Positions 32,009 through 41,983 are shown, numbered from the stretch's first letter. The stretch: DNA of 64,000 bases from DASVNK01 sp036383895 (GCA_036383895.1 DASVNK010000030.1:170510-234509); one strand, 5' to 3'. Numbers and translations are program-made. The notes: generated by a model from the sequence alone, not told the origin.

Positions 32009-35000
32009 ATGCCGCACCTAACGCGCCAACGATATTTTCGATTTCTGAATTCGGTATTTCTCGGGCTGAACTTGCTGCTGGGTTTGATGTATTCAAGCAG
32101 CCTGTTCGCCGCGCCGCGAACGATCACTCAGTATTCCATCACATCAGCGAATGATTTCCCGGTCCGCGATCCGCGAGATTGGAAACTGCTTGGATCAAAT
32201 GACGGCGGTCAAAATTGGATTACGCTCGATCAACGGACGAACCAGGTTTTCGTTGAGCGATTCGAAACGAAGAATTTTCAACCGACCGAGGAAATTCCGT
32301 GCGAAATTTTCCGCCTGGAGATAACCGGCGTGCGCGATCCCGTCGCGGCGAATTCTGTTCAAATTGCTGATATCGATTTGAAGGGCATAGATGACGGCGA
32401 AGGGAATGTGGACCTCCGCCCATCGCGCACTGACCTCGTTTTAGTTCACGGGGAATACGCGCCGGTCGAAACGCGCCGGATGGCTTTCGACGGCAATGTG
32501 CAAACCAAGTGGCTCGATTTCGGTGTCCTCACGAATGGACAACGGCGCACTTGGATCCAGTGGCAGTACGACACCCCGGCGGGCGCTGATCCTGATCCGA
32601 TCGAACCACTCAGAGACGTTGTGCAGTTGAACCTCCGCGCGCGCACCTGGGCGCGAGAACCATTTCTGCTCAATCTCAATGCGACCATTCTGTGGCGTGG
32701 ACCGGACGACGGGTCGATCGTCATTCAGGATCATTCGGGCGCGGCACTGGTGAAGGTGCCGTTCGCAACCACAAACGCAGAACCAGGCGCGCGAATCTCC
32801 CTCACGGGAAGCGCGTTTCTCGTCCGCAAAGGCGGATTGATCGAGTTGCATCCGGTGCCCGTGGTTAATAACGACGGAATGCACGGTGTGTTTACGAAAT
32901 CTTCTACGGTTTACCTCCGCGCGGGAAGGCATCCGATTTTTGCGGAATGGTTTAACCGCGAAGTTGACGCGGCATTCAAAATTGAGTTCGAAGGTCCGGA
33001 AATTCCGCGCCAGGAGATTCCTGGTTCGGCGCTTTATCTTTCAAAAACCGACTCGGCCCATGGCCTCGCGGTGCGCTATTACGAAGGAGCGTGGGACATG
33101 CTGCCGTTATTCTCGCTACTTGCGCCCACGAAGGAAGGCGTGATCAGCACTTTCAGCATCGAAAATAGGCCTCACAAAGAAAACTGCGGAGTGACCTTTG
33201 GCGGTTTTCTAGAAGTGCCTCAAGATGGGGAGTATCAATTCCATGTTAGTTCAGACGATGGTGGTCGCCTATTCATTGGCGACCGTACGCTGCGCCTGGA
33301 ACAGAACGGCGTAGGAACAAACGCTCCCCTCATCGCTCTGCCGGCCGGAAATGTGATTGCTGCACGTGACCATTATCGATGGGTTTCGGTGGGCGGCGAG
33401 GTGACGCACGCAGGGGAAGGGAAGTACGGCTGGCAGTTGGTTCTGCAATCCCGTTCCGGCGCAACGACAGTTAACCTGGGGCCAGGGGTGCAGGCTGTTC
33501 CGCTTCATCTGCTAGGGACTCGTGTTCGAGTCAGCGGCATTTGCATACCGACGGTTGCGGCCGATGAACATCTGATCGCAGGGGAACTTATTACGCCGTC
33601 CCTGGATTACGTCCGCGTTATGTCCATCGGTCCGCAGCATTGGCGCGCGGTGCCGGTGTGGAAAACGTCGGATGCATCCAGCGACAAGAGCGGATCCGTG
33701 GCGCGAATTCGTGGGTGGTTCAGGCAGCAGGAAGGCGCCGTTCTTTTGGAAGACGAGAGCGGACGAATCCAAATCCTCACCACGAACCTTCCTCCGGCAG
33801 AGAGGAAGATCTTCGGCGAAGCGCTCGGGCAATTGGGTTGGCAGGGCGAAAAGCCGGTCCTCCGCCTGGCCGAATGGCGCGAGCTCGGCGACACCAGCGC
33901 GGAACAACGCGCCCTCCCGTGGTTGAATACCATCCAAATGGTTCACGCGTTGAGCCCGGAAGAGGCCGGACGCGGTTACCCGGTTAAAGTGCGCGGTGTA
34001 GTCACCGCAGCCTGGCAGGACTCGGATCACGCTGCGCTGCAAGACGGCACCCGGGGAATTTTTGTGCCGAATCTCACTGCGGGATTCGATGACTGGCCCG
34101 AGGTGGGTGATTTTTACGAGGTTGAAGGCAAAACCGATCCGGGTGGGTTTGCTCCGGTGATCATTGCCGAACGCGTTTCTCAATTAGGCAAAGGCGCGAT
34201 GCCCGAGCCAATCAAGCCGACGTGGGCTCAACTGGTGAACGGGAGCATGGACATGCAGCTGATCGAACTGCGCGGGGTGCTCAGCGTGGATGGAGGCGAA
34301 TACATTTGGTTGCTCATGCGCGGCGGGAGATTGCGTTTGCACATGGAGAACATGCCGGAACAGAAGCTGAGCAGTTATGATAACGCGGTGGTTCGAATGC
34401 GCGGCGTTTTTTCCGCCAGTTGGAATGGCGATACGCGCAAGGTAAATCCCGGCGAAGGCAAGATGAACAGCGTCTCGATCAGCATCGATCGCGCCGCTCC
34501 GGCGGATCTCTTCGCCGTACCGGTAAAGCGCGCGAGCGAGCTGCTTTTGTTCGATGCGCTGGCCGATGATCTGCAGCGAATCAAAGTCGTTGGGCAGATC
34601 CTCGAAGCGCGAGGCGGCGTCCACTTTCTCATCGATGGCGACACAGGTGTCCGTTTCATGCTCAAGCAGCAACAACCTCTTTTTCCAGGGGACTGGGTAG
34701 AGGTCGTCGGCTTTCCGCGGCCCGAAGGCCCGGTCATTTTCCTCCGCGAGGCCGTGGCCCGCCAACGACAGAACGAAAAAACACCCGTCGATCGAACTGT
34801 GGTTCACGCTCGTCCTTTGCGCGACGAAGAGCTGATGACGCCCGAGAACGATTCGACCCGCGTTGCCTTGCAGGCGCGCGTGCTCGCGGTCCGCGATGGC
34901 GTTAGCGAACACGCCCTTGAGCTGCAACAGGGCCAACGCACCTTCACTGCCTTCGTCCTTCGCGGGAAGAAGCTGGCCGAACGCGTCCCCGTCGGGGCCA

Positions 35001-36889
35001 TCGTGCGCCTGACCGGGGTTTATGTGGCGCGCGGTCCGGCAGACCAGAGGCGCGTCGAGAGCTTCGAGTTGCTGGTGAGTTCCGACGACGATGTGCAGGT
35101 GATCGAGCGGCCGTCATGGTGGACCGTGCAACACAGTACCGCGGTCGCGGCCGGTGCGATTTTATTGCTGCTTGCCGGCGGAGCATGGATTCGGGGACTG
35201 CGCGCGGAAGTTTCTCGTAAAACGAACCATCTGAAGCGCGAAGTTGAGGAGCGCAAACAAGCCGAAGAGCTGGCCAATCGAGCCCGCCGCCAGGCAGAAG
35301 CCGCCGCTTACGCCGCCGAGGCAGGGAGTCGCGCCAAGAGCCAATTCCTCGCCACGATGAGCCACGAGATTCGCACGCCCATGAACGGCATTCTCGGCAT
35401 GAATAATCTCCTGCTCGATTCCGGTCTCTCCCGTGAACAACGCGAGCTTGCCGAAACGGTGCGCGCCAGCGGCGAAGCATTGTTAACGTTGCTGAATGAC
35501 GTCCTGGATTTTTCCAAAATCGAGGCCGGTAAATTCTCTCTCGAACGCGCCCCATTTAACCTGCGCCAAACGGTGGAAGGCGCGGTGGATTTGATCGCGC
35601 AGCAAGCGCAGAAAAAAGGAATCGAGGTAAATTATTGGATCGAGGAAAACTTGCCTCATTCCTTCATTGGTGACGCGGGTCGCTTTCGCCAGGTGCTGTT
35701 AAATCTCATCAGCAACGCCCTGAAATTTACCGAAGCCGGCGAGATCGATATCGAAATCCGCGGCGTTCAAACTGGTGATTCGACCAAGCTTCAGGTGAGG
35801 GTGCGTGATACCGGCATTGGCATGCCGGATGAAGTTCGCCTGCGCCTGTTCCAAGCTTTCGAGCAGGCGGACCAGTCGACCACTCGCAAGTACGGTGGGA
35901 CCGGCCTCGGCCTGGCCATTTCCAAAAAATTGGTCGAGCTAATGGGCGGAGAGATTGGCGTAGAAAGCCAACCTGGCAAAGGCTCGACATTCTGGTTCAC
36001 ACTCGAGCTGGAGCATCTCTCGAAACAGCCCGCCACGGTTGCGATCGAACCACTGAAGGGCGTGCGACTGCTCATCGTGGAGAAACATCAGACCAGCGCC
36101 CGCGTGCTCCGTGATCTTGCCCGCGGTTGGAACATGGACGTCCAGGTCCTTGGGAACCTCCAGGGAGCCGGGGAGATTCTCACGCGCCTGAACGATGATA
36201 CCAAAGCGCTGCTGCTGGTTGAAGCTCGCTCAGCGGATGCGGGCCAGGGCGCCCTCAAAGCACTCTATGATTTCCGCAACTTGCACGGCAAACACAAGCT
36301 CAGCATCGGTTTCCTCGCGGCCATTACCGAGCGCCCAAGTACCTGGGACCTCAAAATCGCGGGAATTCACACCTGCTTAAGCAAGCCGGTCAGAAAAGAA
36401 CTGTTGCAAAAAGCTCTTCTGGAACTTCTGCGTGAACCCGCCGAAGAGACAGCGAAGCCCGAAGCACAGCACCCGCCGCTCGCCGTTACGCCGGCGCCCA
36501 GCCCACTTCGCATCTTACTCGCGGAAGACAATATCGTGAACCAAAAGGTGGCACTCAAACAACTCACCAAGCTCGGCTACAACGCCGACGTCGCAAACAA
36601 CGGCATCCAGGCGCTCGAGGCGCTCGCCCGCAATCATTACGACCTCATCCTCATGGATTGCCACATGCCCGAAATGGACGGTTACGAAGCCACGAAACGA
36701 ATTCGCGAGCTTCCGAACAGCCTTGGAAAAGTCCGGATCATCGCGATGACGGCGAACGCCATGCAGGGCGACCGCGAGCGGTGCATCGAAGCTGGTATGG
36801 ATGATTACGTCGCCAAGCCGGTGAAGATCGATGAGTTGAAGGCGGCGATCGAACGTCGCGCTGAAGCAGGCGCCGCTGCTGTCGTTTAG
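32009..36889 (+). CDS. Hybrid sensor histidine kinase with large extracytoplasmic PA14-containing sensor
   Basis: 1626 residues from the ATG at 32009, which begins a signal peptide or anchor (FLNSVFLGLNLLLGLMYSSSLFAA); a TTG at 31919 would add 30 residues. Extracytoplasmic part: a discoidin-like domain (about 40-135), a PA14 domain around 350-490 (VRYYEGAW, FHVSSDDGGRLFIG), and OB-like repeats from about 500 to 1020. A membrane helix at about 1044-1064 and a coiled coil follow. The kinase core has His1119 in SHEIRTPMNG, then an HATPase with DTGIGM and GGTGLGLAI. A degenerate receiver (about 1350-1460) precedes a true one with Asp1550 in LILMDCHMPEMDGYE. The sensor suggests carbohydrate ligands; the partner regulator is unknown. 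Confidence 0.9.
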   Translation: MPHLTRQRYFRFLNSVFLGLNLLLGLMYSSSLFAAPRTITQYSITSANDFPVRDPRDWKLLGSNDGGQNWITLDQRTNQVFVERFETKNFQPTEEIPCEIFRLEITGVRDPVAANSVQIADIDLKGIDDGEGNVDLRPSRTDLVLVHGEYAPVETRRMAFDGNVQTKWLDFGVLTNGQRRTWIQWQYDTPAGADPDPIEPLRDVVQLNLRARTWAREPFLLNLNATILWRGPDDGSIVIQDHSGAALVKVPFATTNAEPGARISLTGSAFLVRKGGLIELHPVPVVNNDGMHGVFTKSSTVYLRAGRHPIFAEWFNREVDAAFKIEFEGPEIPRQEIPGSALYLSKTDSAHGLAVRYYEGAWDMLPLFSLLAPTKEGVISTFSIENRPHKENCGVTFGGFLEVPQDGEYQFHVSSDDGGRLFIGDRTLRLEQNGVGTNAPLIALPAGNVIAARDHYRWVSVGGEVTHAGEGKYGWQLVLQSRSGATTVNLGPGVQAVPLHLLGTRVRVSGICIPTVAADEHLIAGELITPSLDYVRVMSIGPQHWRAVPVWKTSDASSDKSGSVARIRGWFRQQEGAVLLEDESGRIQILTTNLPPAERKIFGEALGQLGWQGEKPVLRLAEWRELGDTSAEQRALPWLNTIQMVHALSPEEAGRGYPVKVRGVVTAAWQDSDHAALQDGTRGIFVPNLTAGFDDWPEVGDFYEVEGKTDPGGFAPVIIAERVSQLGKGAMPEPIKPTWAQLVNGSMDMQLIELRGVLSVDGGEYIWLLMRGGRLRLHMENMPEQKLSSYDNAVVRMRGVFSASWNGDTRKVNPGEGKMNSVSISIDRAAPADLFAVPVKRASELLLFDALADDLQRIKVVGQILEARGGVHFLIDGDTGVRFMLKQQQPLFPGDWVEVVGFPRPEGPVIFLREAVARQRQNEKTPVDRTVVHARPLRDEELMTPENDSTRVALQARVLAVRDGVSEHALELQQGQRTFTAFVLRGKKLAERVPVGAIVRLTGVYVARGPADQRRVESFELLVSSDDDVQVIERPSWWTVQHSTAVAAGAILLLLAGGAWIRGLRAEVSRKTNHLKREVEERKQAEELANRARRQAEAAAYAAEAGSRAKSQFLATMSHEIRTPMNGILGMNNLLLDSGLSREQRELAETVRASGEALLTLLNDVLDFSKIEAGKFSLERAPFNLRQTVEGAVDLIAQQAQKKGIEVNYWIEENLPHSFIGDAGRFRQVLLNLISNALKFTEAGEIDIEIRGVQTGDSTKLQVRVRDTGIGMPDEVRLRLFQAFEQADQSTTRKYGGTGLGLAISKKLVELMGGEIGVESQPGKGSTFWFTLELEHLSKQPATVAIEPLKGVRLLIVEKHQTSARVLRDLARGWNMDVQVLGNLQGAGEILTRLNDDTKALLLVEARSADAGQGALKALYDFRNLHGKHKLSIGFLAAITERPSTWDLKIAGIHTCLSKPVRKELLQKALLELLREPAEETAKPEAQHPPLAVTPAPSPLRILLAEDNIVNQKVALKQLTKLGYNADVANNGIQALEALARNHYDLILMDCHMPEMDGYEATKRIRELPNSLGKVRIIAMTANAMQGDRERCIEAGMDDYVAKPVKIDELKAAIERRAEAGAAAVV

Positions 36890-36944
36890 GCCGGCTCCGG
36901 CAACGCGCTATTTACATTCCTGCGTGGAGGTCAAACAATCGTTC

Positions 36945-37385
36945 ATGCGATTGCGCTCACTCCTTATTTTAGTTCTCCTGACGGTTGCTTGTTACGCGGA
37001 GGAGAAAGCTTCCGCGGCAAAAGCGATTGCGGCCGCCAACCTGGAATTCGAGAAAGCACACCTTCGCGGCGACGCTAAAGCTATCGCCGCGCAATACACT
37101 GATGATGCGCAGCTCCTCTGGGAAGATCGCGAGATTATCAAAGGCCGCGGCGCCATTGAAGCGGAGTGGCGCAAGGATATGGGCGGTCCAGGACGGAAAG
37201 CGACGATCACGCTGCTCGAGGTTGAAGAACATGGTGATTGGGCGTTCGAAACGAGCAGATTCGTCGTCACCGCACCAGAGGGGAAAGTGGTTTACGACGG
37301 CAAATACATTTGCATTTGGAAGCGGGTGAATGGGCAGTGGAAGATTCACCGCGACATCGGGAACAAGAACATTCCCGCCAAGTAG
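36945..37385 (+). CDS. Secreted SnoaL/DUF4440-like protein
   Basis: 146 residues from the ATG at 36945 (GGAGG upstream with wide spacing). A signal peptide ends near CYAEE. The remainder is a cone-shaped NTF2-like fold: ANLEFEKAHLRGDAKAIAAQYTDDAQLL, then IIKGRGAIEAEW and the late YDGKYICIWKRVNGQWKIHRD, which are the DUF4440 signature. Such domains bind small ligands or act as ketosteroid-isomerase-like enzymes. Here it is exported, function unknown. It lies 55 bp after the kinase gene. Confidence 0.82.
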   Translation: MRLRSLLILVLLTVACYAEEKASAAKAIAAANLEFEKAHLRGDAKAIAAQYTDDAQLLWEDREIIKGRGAIEAEWRKDMGGPGRKATITLLEVEEHGDWAFETSRFVVTAPEGKVVYDGKYICIWKRVNGQWKIHRDIGNKNIPAK

Positions 37386-37501
37386 GTGCGCCGTCGTGGG
37401 GCGGGGCTAAAGGTAAGATTCGCGGGTGAAAGCAGTTAACTTTTGCTGCCAAATACCGATACATATAGGGAACGGGTGCCTTGCCGCACGTTCGTGCCTA
37501 T

Positions 37502-39253
37502 ATGAGCGGGACTGCGCGAATACTTTTAGTTGCCGATGACTCACGGGAAATGGCTTCTCTGAAAGCCCTTTTGGCCGAAGCCGCTCCCGACCGCGACTTG
37601 CATCCCGCCACGAGCTCGAAGGAAGCGCTCGCCGCGCTGGTCGAACACGATTTCGAGATTGTCATTTGCGACCTGGGCGCCGGCCCGGAAGTCGGTGCAA
37701 ATTTTCTGCAGGAAGTCTGGAAGCAGCGCCCTCGCACCGTCCGATTCCTCTTAGCCCGCGGTTTGACTCCCGACCTGATGGTCACCTGCGCACTCGGGTC
37801 GCATCACTTCATCCAGAAGCCGCTCGATGCGCATACGCTCAAGACCGCGTTGACTCGTGCGGATGCCATCAACCAATACGTTCGAAACGATCGCATCCAA
37901 TCGCTCGTTTCGCGGATGCGCACCTTGCCGAGCCGTCCCTCGCTTTACCTGGAAGTAATGCGCGAATTGCGTTCCCCGACAGCCAGCGCTTCGACCGTTG
38001 GCGAGCTTGTGGAAAAGGATCTCGCGATTTCGACGAAGCTGATCCAGGTGGTGAACTCCGCGTTTTACGGCCTGGCTCAACAGGTCACTGACCCTGCTGC
38101 GGCGGTGTTGCTGCTGGGGCTGGAAACGACGGCTTCGCTGGTGCTCAGCATCGAAGCTTTCGCCCGCTTCGACAAAGTTAAGCCGATTTATTTCTCCATG
38201 GATAAGGTCTGGCGCCATAGCCAGTCGGTCGCCGCGTCCGCAAAGAAAATTGCCGAGCTTTTAAGCAACGATCAGGACGTTGCGCGGAATGCGTTCACCG
38301 CCGGTCTATTGCATGACATTGGTAAGCTGGCCCTCGCGCTCAATTTCGAAGATCAATATCAAGGCGCGATCAAGCTCGCGGAAAAACAGAAACTTCCGGC
38401 GAGCGAAGTGGAAGCGCAGGTTTTCGGCGCAACCCATGCCGAGACCGGCGCCTATCTCCTTTCTGTCTGGGGATTGCCGCTGCCGATTGTCGAAGCGGTC
38501 GCCCGTCATCATCAGCCCGCGCGCACGATGGATAAAGTGTTTACCGCCAGCACCGCGCTGCACATCGCGGAGCAGTTGGAGTATTCTGAAGACCCCGCCC
38601 GCCGCGGCAGCAAAGAGGTGATGCTCGATCTCGCCTATCCCGAAACGCTGCACCTGGAAGGCCGCATCAATGAACTGAAAGCGATCGTCCGACGCGACTC
38701 CCTCGTGGGTGACGTTGAGAAATCCGAGAAGAGCACCATCAGCTCCGCCGTGGATATGCAGGCGGAAACTGCCGCGCTCCCCGCAAATGGCCAGCCAGCG
38801 CCGTTGGTCAACGTTGCGCCCACATCGCGCGAAAGCATTTCGAAGCGCGCAATGTTCGCGATGATCGGGATTCTCTCCGTCGCAATAGCGTGTGCGATCG
38901 CCTACGTCACCAAGACGCAAACAGCCAAGGCGAAGGAAGCGATCCGCGTGAGCGAACTCGAAGAGGCGGCGAATCGTAAGAACCAGCTTTCGAACTGGAT
39001 TTCCGAAAGCTCCGAAGCCGCGGTGCAGAAGGATGCTTCCGAAGAAACGCCGGCGCCAGTGGCGGTGAATGATGCGGTCAAACACTTGAAGCTGCAGGCC
39101 GTGATGTTCAACGGGCAGAGATCTTCACTCGTCATCAACGGCTTCTCCCTGCACGTCGGCGATGAAATTGACGGCGTTAAGATTATTGAAGTGCAGCCTA
39201 ACGAAGTGATCGTTGAACGGGAGGGCGCTAAATATACGCTGCGCCTCCAATAG
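37502..39253 (+). CDS. REC-HDOD regulator with membrane helix and PilP-like C-terminal domain
   Basis: 583 residues from the ATG at 37502. Residues 1-130 are a receiver domain with phospho-acceptor Asp57 in IVICDLGAG. From about 140 to 340 is an HDOD domain: VEKDLAISTKLIQVVNSAFYG, then AGLLHDIGKLALAL, with the HD pair retained and ARHHQPA later, so it may be a partly active HD domain. After a 100-residue linker a membrane helix (about 449-469) is followed by a helical segment and a C-terminal domain of about 60 residues (LQAVMFNGQRSSLVINGFSLHVGDEIDGV) that resembles PilP/GspC-type domains binding the secretin. This combination is unusual. Confidence 0.8.
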   Translation: MSGTARILLVADDSREMASLKALLAEAAPDRDLHPATSSKEALAALVEHDFEIVICDLGAGPEVGANFLQEVWKQRPRTVRFLLARGLTPDLMVTCALGSHHFIQKPLDAHTLKTALTRADAINQYVRNDRIQSLVSRMRTLPSRPSLYLEVMRELRSPTASASTVGELVEKDLAISTKLIQVVNSAFYGLAQQVTDPAAAVLLLGLETTASLVLSIEAFARFDKVKPIYFSMDKVWRHSQSVAASAKKIAELLSNDQDVARNAFTAGLLHDIGKLALALNFEDQYQGAIKLAEKQKLPASEVEAQVFGATHAETGAYLLSVWGLPLPIVEAVARHHQPARTMDKVFTASTALHIAEQLEYSEDPARRGSKEVMLDLAYPETLHLEGRINELKAIVRRDSLVGDVEKSEKSTISSAVDMQAETAALPANGQPAPLVNVAPTSRESISKRAMFAMIGILSVAIACAIAYVTKTQTAKAKEAIRVSELEEAANRKNQLSNWISESSEAAVQKDASEETPAPVAVNDAVKHLKLQAVMFNGQRSSLVINGFSLHVGDEIDGVKIIEVQPNEVIVEREGAKYTLRLQ

Positions 39254-39259
39254 GTAGCT

Positions 39260-39931
39260 TCAGTCGACATCTTCCCGCAGCACTCGGTCAATTAATTCAC
39301 GCACACCAGTTCCGTGCCCGGAAGGGGTGGTCCAATGCGCAGCCGCTTTCAGTTCGGGCAACGCATTTGCCACCGCTACTCCGAACCCCGCTCCGCGCAG
39401 CAACGAGTGGTCATTCTCGGCATCGCCCACTGCGACCACCGCTTCAGGTGGGATGTTCAATTCGTGGAGTGCTGCGCGCAGCCCAAAGCCTTTGTCCACG
39501 CCGCGCGGCAGGATCATCAATGAGCCTTTGTTCGGGATGATTTCCAAATCAAGTTGCAGTTCAGAAATCGTATCGCGCAAAACTTTTTCATACGGATCGA
39601 CTGAGGCGACGATGACCCGACCAACAGAAAGCATGTTCACCGCTCGTTCGCGCAGAAGATCGGCAAAGCGTTTAGGTGGCGCGGTCGCGAGCGGTTTTTC
39701 TGACTTGGTTTTAGGCCAATAAAGGAGGGCGCCGTTCTCGGCCACGATCAGGTCGAAGATTCCGTATTCAGAAAAGACCGATTCGAGATCCGGTATCTCG
39801 CGGCCGGTCACCAGAATGACTTTCCGTCCGGACTCTTTGAACTTCTGCAATGCTTCAATGGTTGCAGGGTCGACTGCGCCGTGGTGCGCGATCGTGCCGT
39901 CATAATCCGTGGCCAGAAGTTGATATTTCAT
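39260..39931 (-). CDS. HAD-superfamily phosphatase (Cof/IIB type)
   Basis: 223 residues. The N-terminal TDYDGTIA holds the catalytic Asp pair (Asp9, Asp11), VILVTGRE the second motif and KGFGLRAALHEL plus VAVGDAENDHSLLRGAG the third and fourth. The cap of about 70 residues (ENGALLYW...) fits the IIB subgroup acting on sugar phosphates or phosphoglycolate. The ATG overlaps the ROK kinase stop by four bases (ATGA), so the two are translationally coupled. The pair suggests interconversion of phosphorylated and free sugar. Confidence 0.88.
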   Translation of the reverse strand: MKYQLLATDYDGTIAHHGAVDPATIEALQKFKESGRKVILVTGREIPDLESVFSEYGIFDLIVAENGALLYWPKTKSEKPLATAPPKRFADLLRERAVNMLSVGRVIVASVDPYEKVLRDTISELQLDLEIIPNKGSLMILPRGVDKGFGLRAALHELNIPPEAVVAVGDAENDHSLLRGAGFGVAVANALPELKAAAHWTTPSGHGTGVRELIDRVLREDVD

Positions 39932-40899
39932 CCCAGCTTTTTGAAAGCGAGTTTGGCTGCGCCGATCACGCCGGCCTTGTTGCCGAATTTTGCTGCTTTG
40001 ATTTTCAATTTTCGCGAGACGTCGGAACTGAGGTACTCACGTAAGCCCGTTTCGACCTCCGAAACAATCAGCTTCGGCATTTCCTCAGTGAGGCCGCCGC
40101 CGAGGACGAGCATTTCGGGATTTAAAAAGTTCACGATGCTGGAAAGCGCGATGCCCACCACGCGAAGACGAGAGCGAATCAGTTCCTCGATTTTCTTGTC
40201 GCCCGCTTTTCGGGCTCGCGAAATGGATCCCCAGGTGACTTTCGAAATGTCGGTGCCAACTTCTTTGTAGAGGTTCGGTGCCCATTGTTTCACGCCCATT
40301 CCGATCGCCGCGCCAGCGATGGCGGCTTTGCTCGCGATGCGATCGAGAATGCCGTGGCTTTCCAACCCATCCGCTCCGCCGATTTGATGCGTGAGCGTTC
40401 CCCCCACATTCCCGCCGTGCCCGCTCGCGCCCTGATAAACTTTCCCGTTGATAATCGCCGCCCCGCCAACGCCCGTCCCAAAGAAAACGCCCAGCACATG
40501 ATTGCAGCCCGCCGCCACTCCAAGCTGTTGTTCGCCGTAGAGGGCGAGTTGCACATCGTTCCCGAGGACCGTTTCCAATTTCACAGCGCGCTTGATCACA
40601 GCGCCCACACGATAACCTTCCAGACAAAGAATGTTCGGAGAAGCTTCTATGCATAGCGTGTCGCGATCGACTCGTCCCGCCGACGCTATGCCCGTTCCGA
40701 CCAAATGCAAAGTTTGCTTCTTCGCTTCGCGCGCCAGCGTTTGCACGCTGCTCGTTAATCTTTTCTCGTAAGCCGTTTTCCCGTCCTGCGGCGAAGTCTT
40801 GAACTTAATCTGGTGAAGAATCTCGAAGCGCTCGTTGATCAACGCGCATAAAGTCTTTGTGCCTCCGATGTCGATCCCGATTACCGCGCGTTTTCCCAT
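39928..40899 (-). CDS. ROK-family sugar kinase without the zinc-binding cysteines
   Basis: 323 residues from the ATG at 40899. VIGIDIGGTKT is the phosphate-1 motif, GNDVQLALYGE the catalytic-Asp region and GVFFGTGVGGAAIINGK the phosphate-2 motif. ROK proteins normally carry a CxCGxxGC zinc site after GH, but here the corresponding GNVGGTLTHQIGGADGLESHGILDRIAS has no cysteine. That hints at a distinct subgroup with altered ligand. The enzyme probably phosphorylates glucose, fructose or N-acetylated sugars with ATP. It is coupled to the HAD phosphatase by overlap. No repressor helix-turn-helix is attached. Confidence 0.85.
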   Translation of the reverse strand: MGKRAVIGIDIGGTKTLCALINERFEILHQIKFKTSPQDGKTAYEKRLTSSVQTLAREAKKQTLHLVGTGIASAGRVDRDTLCIEASPNILCLEGYRVGAVIKRAVKLETVLGNDVQLALYGEQQLGVAAGCNHVLGVFFGTGVGGAAIINGKVYQGASGHGGNVGGTLTHQIGGADGLESHGILDRIASKAAIAGAAIGMGVKQWAPNLYKEVGTDISKVTWGSISRARKAGDKKIEELIRSRLRVVGIALSSIVNFLNPEMLVLGGGLTEEMPKLIVSEVETGLREYLSSDVSRKLKIKAAKFGNKAGVIGAAKLAFKKLG

Positions 40900-41041
40900 G
40901 GGCAAGCTAGTATCGTAAGCGAGCAGGACGCTGGCAACGGAGTGAAACGACAGACGAAGAATCGGGAACTTCCTGAGATGGCGCCAACGTATGAACGTAG
41001 AGCTTCAACGCGACGAAGCCATTTGCTAGCGTGCGCCCCGA

Positions 41042-41983
41042 ATGAGAGCGTTCAAGCCGCCGCGCCTGAAAAAAGGAGATGTTATCGGGCTGGTTTCGCC
41101 CGCGAGCACGCCCACGCCGCGCGAAAAGATTGAGGGAAGCGTGCGGTATTTGGAAGGTTTGGGCTATCGAGTGAAGCTTGGCGCGCATGTTTCCAAAGCG
41201 TGGGGTTATCTCGCCGGAACGGATGAGGAGAGGGCGGAGGATTTCAACGACATGATCCGTGATCCGCGGGTGAAAGCAATTTTCGCGCTGCGCGGTGGAT
41301 ATGGGACGCCTCGGATTCTTGATCGAATTCAGTATGGAGCACTTTCGAAACAGCCGAAGATCATCTCCGGCTTTAGCGACATCACTGCACTGCAGCTCGC
41401 GATTTACAAGAAGTGCGGGCTTGTCACTTTCTCGGGTCCAATGCCGGCGGTGGAGTTTTGGAAGGATCCAGATTCCTACACGGAAGAGCAGTTCTGGCGA
41501 TTGGTGACCAGCAAGACGCCGGTTGGTGCGTTGGAGAATCCGTTGCCGGAGCGGTATGATTTGCATCGCGAAGGGAAAGCGAGCGGAGTGCTGCTCGGAG
41601 GCAATCTTGCGCTGGTGGTTTCGACGATTGGAACAGGCTTCATGCCCTCGCTGCGTCGGGCGGTGTTGGTGTTGGAGGAAGTGGGGGAGTATCCGTATCG
41701 CGTCGACCGGATGTTCGCGCAGTTGCGGAATGCGGGATTGCTGAAGGACCTCGCGGCGATGTTGCTCGGACAGTTTACGGAATGTGGGGCGAAGGATCCG
41801 GCGCAGCCGCATCTGAACATTGAATATCTGCTGAAGGAGTATGCTCACTTTGTGGAGGGGCCGGTCTTGGGTAACGTGCTTTATGGGCATGTGCCGAAGA
41901 AGCTGACGGTGCCGTTGGGACTGCGGGCGACGGTGGATACGAAGAAGCGGCGGATTGAGGTGCGGGAGAGTGCGGTGAGTTAA
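41042..41983 (+). CDS. LD-carboxypeptidase (S66 family)
   Basis: 313 residues, normal family length. The N-terminal KKGDVIGLVSPASTPTP, the ARGGYG-like ALRGGYGTPRIL and the nucleophile Ser in ISGFSDITAL are all conserved; the catalytic Glu is likely in VLEEVGEYPYRVDRM and His in NVLYGHVPKKLTVPLG. It cuts the L-D bond between residues 3 and 4 of murein tetrapeptides or similar microcin-like substrates, in peptidoglycan recycling. It has no signal peptide, so it acts in the cytoplasm. The stop overlaps the convergent PIN gene stop by four bases. Confidence 0.93.
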   Translation: MRAFKPPRLKKGDVIGLVSPASTPTPREKIEGSVRYLEGLGYRVKLGAHVSKAWGYLAGTDEERAEDFNDMIRDPRVKAIFALRGGYGTPRILDRIQYGALSKQPKIISGFSDITALQLAIYKKCGLVTFSGPMPAVEFWKDPDSYTEEQFWRLVTSKTPVGALENPLPERYDLHREGKASGVLLGGNLALVVSTIGTGFMPSLRRAVLVLEEVGEYPYRVDRMFAQLRNAGLLKDLAAMLLGQFTECGAKDPAQPHLNIEYLLKEYAHFVEGPVLGNVLYGHVPKKLTVPLGLRATVDTKKRRIEVRESAVS

